A stretch of DNA of 44,261 nucleotides. Source: Magnetococcales bacterium. Lineage in GTDB: Bacteria > Pseudomonadota > Magnetococcia > Magnetococcales > JADGCL01. The stretch spans positions 1 to 44,261 of the forward strand of contig JADGCL010000019.1 of assembly GCA_015229005.1 (NCBI GenBank). Reading direction: 5' to 3'. Position numbers and translations under genes: made by a program. Position 1 is the stretch's first letter. Every line of letters begins with the position of its first letter. Under the pieces are notes generated by a model that worked only from the letters and a program-made list of their open reading frames with translations, was not told the origin of the DNA and did no database searches. Of this stretch, positions 16,396 through 25,512 are shown one piece after another.

Positions 16396-18222
16396 ATGAC
16401 GAGACCAGCCCCGAACCCTCGGGAACGGAGTCGCCTGTTCGCGACAGCAATCCCTCCCCTTCTCCTGTTGCTCCTGCTGACATGGTGCCAACCGCTTCTG
16501 GCCGAGTCGGGAATCAGTCTTGACGGCAAACGGAAATACGGCAATGACTTCCAGGGATTCGACTATACGTCTCCAGAGGCCAAGGTCGGGGGAACCCTGG
16601 TGTTGCACAGCCTGGGCGGATTCGACAAGATGAATCCCTACACCCTCAAAGGAACCCCGCCGGATCTCCTGGGCGCCCTGGTCTTCGAGCGCCTGACCGT
16701 CCCCTCCCTGGATGAACCCTTTGCCCATTACGGCCTCCTGGCCGAATCCATCGACCTGGCCGAAGATGGCCTCTCCCTGGTCTATACCCTCCACCCCAAG
16801 GCCCGTTTCGCCGACGGCTCCCCGGTCACCGCTCAGGACGTCAAGTTCTCCCTGGAAACCATGAAATCGGACAAGGCCAGTCCCGGTTTCCAGGCCTACT
16901 GGCGCGATATCCAGGGTGCCGAAGTGATCGACACCCACCGGGTCCGTTTCCTCTTTTCCCGGAAAAACCGGGAACTGCCTCTGATCGCGGGCGAGATTCC
17001 CATCTTCAGCCGGGCCTATCTCGAGAAAATCCCCTTCGACAAGGATGACCTGACCCCTCCCCTCGGCTCAGGACCCTACCTCGTCGAATCCGTAGACCCC
17101 GGACGAACCATCACCTACAAGCGCAACCCCGAGTATTGGGGATGGGAGCGACCCGTCAATCGCGGGATGTACAATTTCGAGCGGATCGTCGTCAAATACT
17201 ACCTCGACCCGGTCGTCGCCCTGGAGGCCTTCAAGGCAGAAGAGTTCGATTTCATCTCCGAGAACAATTCCAAACAATGGGCCAGAGACTACGAGGGCTC
17301 GAAATTTACGTCGGGAGAGCTGCGGAAGGAACTCCTCCATCACAAAAATGGGGCGGGTATTCAAGGGTTTGCCTTCAACCTGCGACGTCCCCTGTTCAAG
17401 GACCTCCGGGTACGGCAGGCCCTTTCCCTGGCCTTCGATTTCGAGTGGTCGAACCGCAATCTCTTCTACGATCAATATCGACGTTCCGAAAGTTATTTCT
17501 CCAACTCCGAAATGGCGGCCGTCGGCAAACCGACACCGGAGGAGCTGGCCATCCTGGAACCCCTGCGGGCCAAACTGGATCCGGTCGTCTTCGAGGCGGT
17601 CCAACCTCCCCCTTCGACCACCCCGCCAGCCTCCCTGCGCGAAAATCTCCTGAAGGCCAAGGAACTGCTGACCGCCGCCGGCTGGCGAATGGGCCCGGAC
17701 AAGGTTCTCGTCGATGGCCAGGGGAATCGGTTCGCCTTCGAGGTACTCCTCTCGTCGCCCGCCTTCGAAAGGATCATGGCTCCCTACGCCGCCAACCTGA
17801 AAAAACTGGGGGTGGCGGTCAGCTACCGCACCGTGGATCTCTCGCTCTACCAGAGGCGTCTGGATGAGTTCGACTATGACCTGATCGTCGCCGTTTTCCC
17901 CCAATCCCAGTCGCCAGGCAATGAACAGAGATCCATGTGGCACTCCACCAGCGCCACCATACGCGGCAGCCAGAATCGCATCGGTCTCGCCGACCCCGCA
18001 GTGGATGCCCTGGTCGAGAACATCATCCAGGCCCAGGACCGAAAAACCCTGATCGCAGCCTGTCGCAGCCTGGATCGGGTTCTCCTGGCCGGTCATTACC
18101 TCGTCCCCCACTGGTACCTGGACGCCCACCGGATCGCCTTCAAAAACCGCTTCGCCCGGCCCGCCACCCAGCCCCTTTTCTTCTCCCCCGAGGATTGGCT
18201 GTTCTCCTGGTGGGTCCGCTGA
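16396..18222 (+). CDS. yejA: Periplasmic oligopeptide-binding protein of the YejA type
   Basis: Extracellular solute-binding protein family 5, 608 residues. A signal peptide covers about residues 1-36 (IPPLLLLLLLTWCQPLLAES). The mature start with GNDFQGFDYTSPEAKVGGTL is characteristic of the YejA group, which binds oligopeptides and microcin C-like substrates. Further family signs are the KRNPEYWGW segment and the end FFSPEDWLFSWWVR. ATG 16396 is chosen because AAAGGA sits about 8 bases upstream; ATG 16387 is in the same frame. yejB follows after 25 bases, forming an operon. Confidence 0.92.
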   Translation: MTRPAPNPRERSRLFATAIPPLLLLLLLTWCQPLLAESGISLDGKRKYGNDFQGFDYTSPEAKVGGTLVLHSLGGFDKMNPYTLKGTPPDLLGALVFERLTVPSLDEPFAHYGLLAESIDLAEDGLSLVYTLHPKARFADGSPVTAQDVKFSLETMKSDKASPGFQAYWRDIQGAEVIDTHRVRFLFSRKNRELPLIAGEIPIFSRAYLEKIPFDKDDLTPPLGSGPYLVESVDPGRTITYKRNPEYWGWERPVNRGMYNFERIVVKYYLDPVVALEAFKAEEFDFISENNSKQWARDYEGSKFTSGELRKELLHHKNGAGIQGFAFNLRRPLFKDLRVRQALSLAFDFEWSNRNLFYDQYRRSESYFSNSEMAAVGKPTPEELAILEPLRAKLDPVVFEAVQPPPSTTPPASLRENLLKAKELLTAAGWRMGPDKVLVDGQGNRFAFEVLLSSPAFERIMAPYAANLKKLGVAVSYRTVDLSLYQRRLDEFDYDLIVAVFPQSQSPGNEQRSMWHSTSATIRGSQNRIGLADPAVDALVENIIQAQDRKTLIAACRSLDRVLLAGHYLVPHWYLDAHRIAFKNRFARPATQPLFFSPEDWLFSWWVR

Positions 18223-18247
18223 CTCGGGACGATCGACCGGAGGCCTC

Positions 18248-19309
18248 GTGACCGCCTACATCATCCGCCGCCTGCTTCTCATGATCCCGACCCTGCTCGG
18301 TGTCATGGCCGTCACCTTCCTGGTGATCCAGTTCGTCCCCGGGGGACCGGTGGAACGGATGATCGCCCAGTTGGAGAAACATGACAGCGGCAGTGGCGGC
18401 GAAACCCTCGCACCTGCCGGCAACGGCGCCTCCTACCGCGGCGGCAAAGGCTTGGACCCGGCCCAGATCGAGGCCCTGCGTCGCCTCTATGGCTTCGACA
18501 AACCGGCCCATGAACGGTTCGCCACCATGATCTGGAACTTCCTCCGCTTCGAGTTCGGCGAATCCTACTACCACCACCGGCGGGTCGTCGATCTCGTGAT
18601 CGAAAAGCTGCCCGTCTCCATTTCCCTCGGAGTCTGGAGCTTCCTGCTGACCTATCTGGTGAGCATCCCCCTGGGGATCCGGAAGGCGGTCCGTCACGGC
18701 AGCCGTTTCGACGCCTGGACCTCGGTGTTGATCCTGGCGGGCTATTCCATCCCGGGTTTCGTCCTGGGAATCCTGCTCATCGTTCTCTTCGGAGGAGGCA
18801 GCTTCTGGTCAGTATTTCCCATGCGCGGCCTGGTCTCGGACAACTGGGAACTCCTCTCCTGGCCGGCCAGGATCAGCGACTACCTGTGGCACATGGTCCT
18901 TCCGGTGACCGCTTCCACGGTCTCCTCATTTGCCGTCATGACCATGCTGACCAAGAACAGCTTTCTGGAAGAGATTTCCCGGCAATATGTCATCACCGCC
19001 CGCGCCAAAGGGCTCTCCGAACGGGCCGTCCTCTACCGCCACGTCTTTCGCAACGCCATGATCCCCCTCGTGACCGGCTTTCCCGGATCCTTCGTCGCCG
19101 CATTTTTCTCTGGAAGCCTCCTCATCGAGACCCTGTTCAGTCTCGATGGCCTCGGTCTGCTGGGCTACGAGTCGGTCATCAACCGGGACTATCCGGTCGT
19201 CATGGCCACCCTCTACTTTTTCACCCTCCTGGGACTCGTCACCAAGCTGCTTACCGATCTGAGCTACGTCCTGGTCGATCCCCGCATCACCTTTGCCAGT
19301 GCCCAGTGA
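18248..19309 (+). CDS. yejB: ABC transporter permease YejB
   Basis: Inner-membrane permease of the DppB/OppB family, 353 residues from GTG 18248 with GGAGG five bases upstream. It has the N-terminal segment MTAYIIRRLLLMIPTLLGVM, a YejB-type extracytoplasmic insertion (about residues 45-85), and the permease cytoplasmic loop ITARAKGLSERAVLYRHVFRNA. The partner permease yejE and ATPase yejF, which normally follow in the same operon, are missing; the next gene is on the opposite strand. The transporter must take these parts from elsewhere or be incomplete. Confidence 0.93.
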   Translation: MTAYIIRRLLLMIPTLLGVMAVTFLVIQFVPGGPVERMIAQLEKHDSGSGGETLAPAGNGASYRGGKGLDPAQIEALRRLYGFDKPAHERFATMIWNFLRFEFGESYYHHRRVVDLVIEKLPVSISLGVWSFLLTYLVSIPLGIRKAVRHGSRFDAWTSVLILAGYSIPGFVLGILLIVLFGGGSFWSVFPMRGLVSDNWELLSWPARISDYLWHMVLPVTASTVSSFAVMTMLTKNSFLEEISRQYVITARAKGLSERAVLYRHVFRNAMIPLVTGFPGSFVAAFFSGSLLIETLFSLDGLGLLGYESVINRDYPVVMATLYFFTLLGLVTKLLTDLSYVLVDPRITFASAQ

Positions 19310-19392
19310 CCACTTTCCTCGGATGACCGAGACCCTCAGCCATGGTAACCGTTCAGGGGGGCATATATGCTCCACTCTTGATATTATCTTTG

Positions 19393-19989
19393 TCAGCGAA
19401 TGAGAAGCCCCGCCGCGAACAGAAAGGTGAGACCGACCGCCCCAGCCAATCGCCTGGCGGTGGCGACGGGGAGATCGAATACCAGGATCAACCCCTTCGC
19501 CGTCAATACACATTCGACCACGACGATCGTAACGTGCCAGGGGATGATCACCATCGGTCCCCCCAACCCGGCCCGGACCAGGTAGCTGTCAATCAGGAGG
19601 CTCGGAATCCAGGGGGTGAAGAAGGTCAGACCGACCAGCGCCCAGCAGCGGCGAAAGCTCATCTCCCCACCCCTTGCGTGGGATCTCCCCCAACGCCAGA
19701 GGACGTAGGCCATGGCCGAGATGATGACAAATCCGTAGGGGCCGTAGGCGATGACCTCGGCCATACGATACGAAGACTGCTCCAACCCAAAGGGAACCGG
19801 AAGCAACATCGGCGGCGCATACCGGTATATGCTCATCATTGTCGTCAGCGCTGTCCCTTCCCAGCGAATGGCCTGGAGAAGGAACGCCAAGGGAAACAGA
19901 TCCTGATGCCGCATCCGCAAAAAGATATCCTGCGGCATGAAGAGTACCAGAAGGACAATCCCCTTGACTTGGCGTAGGGTCTCTTTCAT
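19393..19989 (-). CDS. Multi-pass inner-membrane protein of unknown function
   Basis: 198 residues from ATG 19989 with four to five hydrophobic segments, including YGPYGFVIISAMAYVLWRW, the stretch around CWALVGLTFFTPWIPSLLI, MVIIPWHVTIVVVECVL and a C-terminal GAVGLTFLFAAGLLI. The pattern recalls Yip1-domain proteins but I see no diagnostic motif. A longer start at 20103 adds residues that look non-coding. It converges on yejB and is separated from the upstream OmpA-like gene by a terminator, so it is probably transcribed alone. Confidence 0.65.
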   Translation of the reverse strand: MKETLRQVKGIVLLVLFMPQDIFLRMRHQDLFPLAFLLQAIRWEGTALTTMMSIYRYAPPMLLPVPFGLEQSSYRMAEVIAYGPYGFVIISAMAYVLWRWGRSHARGGEMSFRRCWALVGLTFFTPWIPSLLIDSYLVRAGLGGPMVIIPWHVTIVVVECVLTAKGLILVFDLPVATARRLAGAVGLTFLFAAGLLIR

Positions 19990-20113
19990 CGGTATCCGCT
20001 TCCCATCCCCAGCTTCCCGTCCCGGGCAGAGACCACCTGCCTCGATCGCAAATATATGGTAACGCCATAAACCGGCCAAGGCCAACCACTCGACCGCTCT
20101 CACTCGTATCAGG

Positions 20114-20151
20114 AAAAAAAAGACCCCATGGATACTGATCCCATGGGGTCC
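20114..20151 (-). terminator. Rho-independent terminator of the OmpA-like gene
   Basis: On the minus strand the stem GACCCCATGG/CCATGGGGTC has a nine-base loop and is followed by eight T residues. A second perfect hairpin, GCCTCTCCGA/TCGGAGAGGC (20221-20250), lies between the stop codon and this terminator but lacks a T run; it could protect the mRNA 3' end. Confidence 0.92.
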
Positions 20152-20261
20152 TTGCAGCCATCCACCCTGAGTACTTCCAGAGTCTCCCGCAAACGTCCGG
20201 TCATCACCCTCTTACAGTCAGCCTCTCCGACGGTTTCCCATCGGAGAGGCCTCGGAACTGC

Positions 20262-21149
20262 TTACGGCATGGGCTTCAGCTCCACCCGCCGGTTCAGACG
20301 CCGACCCTCGGCGCTCTTGTTGTCGGAAGCCGGGACATCGTACCCAAATCCCTTGACCGACAGACGTCCCGCTTCCACACCGCCCTTGATCAGATAGTCG
20401 CGGACCGCATCAGCACGCTTCATCGACAACTGCTTGTTGTGCTTGGCGCTGCCCTGACGATCGGTATGCCCATCCACCTCAAACCGCATGCCGGCGTTGC
20501 GCTTCAGAACAACGATCGCCTCGTCGAGGACGCGCCGCCCCTCTTCCTTGATCACCGCCGAATCGGTATCGAAGTGGAGGTTCTGCAACACCCAGCACCC
20601 GCGCACATCCGGCTTGACACCAGCCGGAGTCCCGGGGCATTGGTCGGTACCATCCACCACCCCATCACCGTCCGTATCCTTGGGGCTCTCCTTGCCGCAA
20701 CCCTGTCGGTCCACCGGGGTCCCTGCGGGCGTGCCGGGGCACTTGTCGAGGAAATCGGGGACCCCGTCCTTGTCCGAATCCAAACCGCAACCCTGCTTAT
20801 CGACAGCCACTCCCTTCGGCGTATCGGGACACTTGTCGTCACTGTCCGGGACACCGTCCTGATCCTGGTCCGCGCCACAGCCATCGGCATCGACCTTGGT
20901 TCCGGCGGGGGTATTCGGACACTTATCCTTGGAATCGGGAACGCCGTCCTTGTCGCTGTCGGGAAACTCCCCGGGGCAGAAATAACACTGGGTCCCGGTC
21001 GAGGAGACAGTCGTCTTGCCCGTCTGCGGGTGCCACTGGTGAAAGCCGTTGCTGATCCAGCCGCCATCATTCGCCGTCGAGCAGGCAGCCAGCGCCACGC
21101 CCAGAACACCAATGCCCAACGCCTGGCCAAAAATTCTCATTTTGTTCAT
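20262..21149 (-). CDS. OmpA-family lipoprotein with thrombospondin type-3 repeats
   Basis: 295 residues from ATG 21149, with GGAGG five bases upstream. The signal peptide ends in the lipobox ALAAC (Cys 23). Four Asp-rich repeats follow (about residues 64-180), each of the form DxDxDGVxDxxDxCPxTPxG, which bind calcium in thrombospondin type-3 domains. The C-terminal OmpA domain (about 185-293) has LHFDTDSAVIKEEG, VDGHTDRQGSA and the end SAEGRRLNRRVEL, the residues that bind peptidoglycan. The expected role is an outer-membrane to cell-wall tether. It is the last gene of a minus-strand set behind a sigma and an anti-sigma factor. Confidence 0.92.
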   Translation of the reverse strand: MNKMRIFGQALGIGVLGVALAACSTANDGGWISNGFHQWHPQTGKTTVSSTGTQCYFCPGEFPDSDKDGVPDSKDKCPNTPAGTKVDADGCGADQDQDGVPDSDDKCPDTPKGVAVDKQGCGLDSDKDGVPDFLDKCPGTPAGTPVDRQGCGKESPKDTDGDGVVDGTDQCPGTPAGVKPDVRGCWVLQNLHFDTDSAVIKEEGRRVLDEAIVVLKRNAGMRFEVDGHTDRQGSAKHNKQLSMKRADAVRDYLIKGGVEAGRLSVKGFGYDVPASDNKSAEGRRLNRRVELKPMP

Positions 21150-21252
21150 CACGCCTCCGTCCCTGTAAAATGCTGTGATCCGCCATCCAGTCCAAGCGAA
21201 AAGAAGACCGGGAAGTTTACCCGAAAAATAGGGAAAAGTCATCGAAATCCCA

Positions 21253-22041
21253 CTACAGTGCCCGCCCCTCGCCCGCCCCCGGATCCGGACTGACAACGGC
21301 GCTCTCGTCATCCGAGGCGTGAAGATAGACCAGAACCGGAACCCGACCATCATTGCGAACCGAAAGCCAGTCCCCCGATTGTGGGCGTTGGAGGGAGGCA
21401 TAGCCGAAACCCGACACGGTAAGGCTCTGCACCGCCCCAAGCGATCCGCTGGGGGGGCGATGCTCAACCACGATTTTGACCGACTCCGCCGCCTCGAATT
21501 GAAGATGGACCGACTTCGACCCACTCGAACGCAGGACCAACTGCGCCGCATCCCCAGCCGGAACGATGAAACGTTGATTCCAATCCAGCTTGGCGGTCGC
21601 CTTGACGAAAGGAACCTGATGAACAGCCAAACGCACTGGTTCGATCTTCGGACCCGGGTCCACCGAGGGAACGGAGACCAAGAGCACCAGCAGGGAGACC
21701 AACGATCCGGCCACAAAGGAGATCGGCTGAAACGACAAACCGCTGGGGGAGCGCAACCAGGACCAGACCGCGGACAGGGGACCGTAGTGGAAGGGAGAGG
21801 AACCGACGCCCCCTCGTGAAACAGCGGAACGAACCCGTTCCACAAAATCCTCCCCTGGACGGTGATCAAGGGCCCGCGCCGCCAACTCCACCAGTCCGGA
21901 CTCAAGGTCGGCCATTGCCTTCATCTCAAAGGCGACCCTGGGGTCCTGAACGGAACGGAAAAGCCGGCGGATCTCACCCCGATCCAGATCACCGTCGAGC
22001 CCACGACTGACCAGCTCCTGAATTTCGGCCTCGTTCATCAC
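21253..22041 (-). CDS. Putative anti-sigma factor (RseA-like topology)
   Basis: 262 residues. The N-terminal part (MNEAEIQELVSRGLDGDLD) has the EIQxLVSxxLDGDL pattern of anti-sigma domains. One membrane segment lies near residues 107-128 (ISFVAGSLVSLLVLLVSV), followed by a beta-rich periplasmic domain of about 135 residues. No His-Cys zinc motif (HxxxCxxC) is present, so it is not a ZAS-type anti-sigma. It lies downstream of an ECF sigma gene on the same strand, the usual partner arrangement, although 222 bases separate them. It is expected to hold the sigma factor at the membrane until a signal releases it. Confidence 0.72.
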   Translation of the reverse strand: MMNEAEIQELVSRGLDGDLDRGEIRRLFRSVQDPRVAFEMKAMADLESGLVELAARALDHRPGEDFVERVRSAVSRGGVGSSPFHYGPLSAVWSWLRSPSGLSFQPISFVAGSLVSLLVLLVSVPSVDPGPKIEPVRLAVHQVPFVKATAKLDWNQRFIVPAGDAAQLVLRSSGSKSVHLQFEAAESVKIVVEHRPPSGSLGAVQSLTVSGFGYASLQRPQSGDWLSVRNDGRVPVLVYLHASDDESAVVSPDPGAGEGRAL

Positions 22042-22263
22042 ACCCCTGCCTTGCCCCCGGGACTCTCTCCCCCGGTATCCCGCCGCCCCGCCCGGCGACC
22101 TGCCGCACTGCCCCGTAACCCAACAACCAATATCCCAACCCCCTGCCGGGTTCCGCTCGGAACCGGCCTATGAATGGGTAACCGATCAGGTCGATCGGGT
22201 TTCATCCGTGCGCGTTTTCTTTAGTCCGTCCAAAATCCGTCACGGGAGGGGGGCCTCAGCCCG

Positions 22264-22884
22264 TCAATCTCCCTGGAACAAATCCAAGAGCCCTTCGCTT
22301 TCGAGACCATCACGCAACAAACGCCTGGCTCTGAATACCCGCGTCTTCATCGTTCCAACCGGGATGCCGGCCACCCTCGCCGCATCCTCGTAGTTCATTC
22401 CCTCCATGGAGACCAGCACCAAGGCCTCACGAAGCTCTTCGGTAAGAAGTCGATCCAGAGCTGCCTGCAACACCTGCAGCCTGTCCCCACAGCGGACCCT
22501 CTCGTGGGGACCGGGCGAAGGATCCGGGGTCGCCACCAAGGCCTCTTCCGGCAGCGACGGATGCCTCAGATGCCGCGCACGATTACAGTGGTTGCGCGAA
22601 ATGTTGAGAGCAATCCCCAGCAACCAGGTCGAGAACCGACTTCCCCCGCGAAAAGCATGGAGGGTGCGGTAAGCCTCAATGAAGGTCTCCTGGGCCAAAT
22701 CTTCCGCCTCGTCCGGAATGGGGAGACGACGGAGTAAAAAGCGGAGGGTCCGGGTATGGTGACGCCGCACCAGCTCGGAGAAGGCAGGAACGTTTCCCGA
22801 CTTGGCCTTTGCGACCATCTCTGCGTCAGGATCACGGCTGCCCGGGAGGGCCCTGGACTCATGGGGAATCTGATCGTATCTCAC
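22264..22884 (-). CDS. ECF-type RNA polymerase sigma factor (RpoE-like)
   Basis: 206 residues with only sigma regions 2 and 4. Region 2 (about 20-105) includes DEAEDLAQETFIEAYRTL and FSTWLLGIALNISRN; region 4 (about 140-195) includes the helix-turn-helix MNYEDAARVAGIPVGTMKTR and VFRARRLLRDGL. The gene begins inside the 3' end of the upstream secreted-protein gene (26-base overlap), implying coupled expression. Downstream are a membrane anti-sigma factor and an OmpA-type lipoprotein, so an envelope-stress regulon is the natural inference. Confidence 0.93.
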   Translation of the reverse strand: MRYDQIPHESRALPGSRDPDAEMVAKAKSGNVPAFSELVRRHHTRTLRFLLRRLPIPDEAEDLAQETFIEAYRTLHAFRGGSRFSTWLLGIALNISRNHCNRARHLRHPSLPEEALVATPDPSPGPHERVRCGDRLQVLQAALDRLLTEELREALVLVSMEGMNYEDAARVAGIPVGTMKTRVFRARRLLRDGLESEGLLDLFQGD

Positions 22885-23242
22885 ACTGGATCCGCTGCTG
22901 GCCGCCGGTGACCATCACCGAGTCTCCGGACGAAGGTCGGATCCGGCACTCGGCTTCCCACCCGGGATGGCTCTCCCGGGTGACCGGGACGTACCCCGTC
23001 ACCACCATGAGAATCGTGGTCCGTTGTTTCCGCTTGAAACACCCCGGGGCCTCGCAACACCGGTCTTCCCCCGGGGGAATGTCCGCAACAAAGGCCGGCG
23101 TATCCAGCGAAACGACATGAATCTCGACATCGGCGCCATTGACAACGCAGTATCCGGAAGCCTCCGCCGACAAACTCCACCCACCCGTCATCAAGAGAGA
23201 GCAGAGGAGGAGACGCCACTTCCCAAGACGACCAGCACTCAT
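22859..23242 (-). CDS. Small secreted Cys-rich protein, unknown function
   Basis: 127 residues from ATG 23242, with GAAGG about 7 bases upstream. A signal peptide (KWRLLLCSLLMTGGWSLSAEA) precedes a mature domain of about 95 residues with six Cys (SGYCVVNG, DRCCEAPGC, WEAECRIR, RIQCEIR), suggesting disulfides in the periplasm. I do not recognise a family. It overlaps the ECF sigma gene by 26 bases, so it heads that operon. A redox or envelope-stress sensing role is possible from its position but nothing in the sequence proves it. Confidence 0.65.
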   Translation of the reverse strand: MSAGRLGKWRLLLCSLLMTGGWSLSAEASGYCVVNGADVEIHVVSLDTPAFVADIPPGEDRCCEAPGCFKRKQRTTILMVVTGYVPVTRESHPGWEAECRIRPSSGDSVMVTGGQQRIQCEIRSDSP

Positions 23243-23654
23243 CGAAACACCTTCATCCAACAACCCCGCGACAGACCGCCTGACACCATAACCGACTGCC
23301 CCGACACGCCCACCACCCCCTGCTGAAAGCCCCCCCCTGGACGATCAACCGGGAAAAAAAGAGGTCGGGGTAGCCCTCGGCAAGCAGAACAACCCACCCT
23401 GGTGGACGATCACACCCCGTCAACGGCGAGTCAAGGAGTTTCAAACTTCCGGGCCCAAGCGGGACACGATCCTCGAAAAAACGGAGAGATCCAAAAATCG
23501 ATGTCCGTATTCGACGGACAGATACCTTCCCAATACAATGGCACGTGATCCTTCGACGTCGATATCTGTGGCTTTTTTTTCCCAATTTCGGGACAATGCG
23601 CCGCTGCGAATCCGGGAAAGACCCGGTTCCCCAACCGGACGGAGGTGCCTCCCC
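23243..23654. other. Divergent intergenic region, stress operon / FHA gene
   Basis: About 410 bases. A small inverted repeat TGTCCG/CGGACA lies near 23502-23520, and TACAAT at 23534-23539 is a good -10 match for transcription to the right, though the -35 is poor. No gene is supported here; the in-frame ATG at 23538 of the next gene gives residues unlike its domain. Confidence 0.4.
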
Positions 23655-25430
23655 GTGTACAAGCCAGGCAGAGAAGACGATCTGGCACATCAGATCACCC
23701 GCCTCATCAACGCCAACGGCAGAATTCAATATGCCGCCATCAAAACCCTGGCCGAACACCTCCCCGAGGAGCAGTTCCTCCTCCAGTTCCGCGCTCCCGT
23801 CCTCATGGGAAAAAGCGTGATCCCCGTCGACCTGATGGCCCGGCGCGGCGACCGGCCCGACTCTCCGGGCAGTGCCCCCGAGCAGGCGCACCCCGTTGCC
23901 GCCCAGGGAATCCTCGGGGATCTGAGCCAGGTCGTCTTTCCCCTGATCCACAAGGAGGTGAGCCAATCCCGCGAGGAGGTCGAAGAGTTCACCATCGGCA
24001 GTTCCGATGCCAACGACCTGGTCATGCCTGACTACATGGTCTCCCCATCACATGCCACCATCCGCAGAACAGGGTCGACTTTCGTACTCAACGACCTGGG
24101 ATCCGTGAGCGGGACCCAAGTCAACGGCGCCGATTTCGGCACTCAGGAGGTCATCCTCTGCGAGGGCGACGAGATACGCTTCGGACGCTACATCTTCCTT
24201 CTTCTGGCGCCCGTCCACTTTTACGATCTGCTGTTGGGTCGGCTCCGCGATACCTACGAACAGGAACCCCTCTCCGTCTCGCCCAAGCCCCCCCACCCCA
24301 AGGGTTCCAGGCCCCCCGGTGATGCCAAATCCCCGAGCCCCACCATGGATGCCTCCACGCCCCCGCTGGAAGAGCATGCCCCTTTCGCGGCTGAACTCAC
24401 GGCAGAGTGGATCAAGACCGTGACCGGGGCCGAACTCCAGACCCAGGACGGGATTCCTCCAGAGAAAATCGTCGGAATCATGGGGTACCTGCCCTTCTTC
24501 TCCGTCTTCTCCGAAACCGAACTCGGAAAGATCGCCTCCTTCCAGCGTTGGATTCGCCGTTACAAGTTGGGAGAGTATATTATCAGGGAGGGGGAACAAA
24601 GCTCGGATTTCTTCCTCCTCCTCATGGGAGAAGCATCGGTCATCAAGGATGGAACCACCACCCCCTTGGCCCTCCTTACCCCGGGGGCCTGCTTCGGCGA
24701 GGTCTCCTTTCTGTCCGGAAGCAAGCGCATCTCCAACGTCATCTCCAATACGGTAGTTATCGCCCTGGCCATAGACGGCAGACTCCTGGAGGAACTCGGT
24801 GGAGAGATCCGCCTCAAAATCAAGGAACGGATCATCCTCCAACTCCTCCTTCGTTTGGATCGGCAGAATGTCGAGCTGTCGAAATTTCGTGCCATGCTGG
24901 GCCCTCACACCGACGCCACCAACCCCGCCACCGAGATCCCTTCCAGGAGCGACGCCATCAGAGAACATATGACCCCGGAGGAGTTGCTCAAAGTCGTCGA
25001 CGAAATCGGCCTGTTCGACTCCTTCACCCCCTACGAAAAGCGCCGGATCGTGAGCGACAACGCCATGGTCAAAGAGTATCAACCCGACGAGAATATTATC
25101 CGCCAAGGAAGTCGCGGCAGAACGCTCTTCATTCTCATCAACGGCAGCGTCCGCGTCTCACGACAGGGCAAAACCGCCATCCTGGCCATCCTGAGGCGCG
25201 GAGAATTCTTCGGCGAGGTCTCCTTCCTGACCTCCCGCCTGCGCACCACCAACGTGACCGCAAACGAACCCGTCACGGTCCTGGTCGTCTCCAACACCCT
25301 CTTTGCCCGCCTCGGCATCGGCATCCGAGAGAAAATCAAGGATGCCATCCTGCTCCGTTTACTGAAACGACTGGACGCCCAAAACGACGAGATCATCCTT
25401 GGTCGGAAGTCCTTCCGCTTCGTCTTCTGA
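23655..25430 (+). CDS. Signalling protein: FHA domain plus two cyclic-nucleotide-binding domains
   Basis: About 591 residues from GTG 23655, chosen because GGAGG sits 9 bases upstream. An N-terminal helical stretch is followed by an FHA domain (about 110-185: FTIGSSDANDLVMPD, SPSHATIRR, GTQVNG), which in other proteins binds phosphothreonine peptides. After a Pro/Ser-rich linker come two cNMP-binding domains (about 280-400 and 445-575). Each has a phosphate-binding-cassette-like segment (FGEVSFLSGSKRIS and FGEVSFLTSRLRTT) keeping Gly-Glu and a downstream Arg. Both are followed by the same KIKE/D-LLRLLxRLDxQN helix. There is no DNA-binding or catalytic domain, so it probably reads nucleotide and phosphorylation signals and acts by protein contact. 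Confidence 0.88.
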   Translation: MYKPGREDDLAHQITRLINANGRIQYAAIKTLAEHLPEEQFLLQFRAPVLMGKSVIPVDLMARRGDRPDSPGSAPEQAHPVAAQGILGDLSQVVFPLIHKEVSQSREEVEEFTIGSSDANDLVMPDYMVSPSHATIRRTGSTFVLNDLGSVSGTQVNGADFGTQEVILCEGDEIRFGRYIFLLLAPVHFYDLLLGRLRDTYEQEPLSVSPKPPHPKGSRPPGDAKSPSPTMDASTPPLEEHAPFAAELTAEWIKTVTGAELQTQDGIPPEKIVGIMGYLPFFSVFSETELGKIASFQRWIRRYKLGEYIIREGEQSSDFFLLLMGEASVIKDGTTTPLALLTPGACFGEVSFLSGSKRISNVISNTVVIALAIDGRLLEELGGEIRLKIKERIILQLLLRLDRQNVELSKFRAMLGPHTDATNPATEIPSRSDAIREHMTPEELLKVVDEIGLFDSFTPYEKRRIVSDNAMVKEYQPDENIIRQGSRGRTLFILINGSVRVSRQGKTAILAILRRGEFFGEVSFLTSRLRTTNVTANEPVTVLVVSNTLFARLGIGIREKIKDAILLRLLKRLDAQNDEIILGRKSFRFVF

Positions 25431-25512
25431 CATCCCGACGACAACCGGGTCTCTCCGGTCAGGGTCGTGGCCGGTCCCTGTCCGCCGAACGAAACCACCC
25501 GACGGCAGAGTT

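Noticed and set aside
20221-20250. Hairpin GCCTCTCCGA/TCGGAGAGGC as the main terminator of the OmpA-like gene
   Set aside because: It is a perfect hairpin but lacks a T run; the hairpin at 20114-20151 has eight T residues and is the better terminator.
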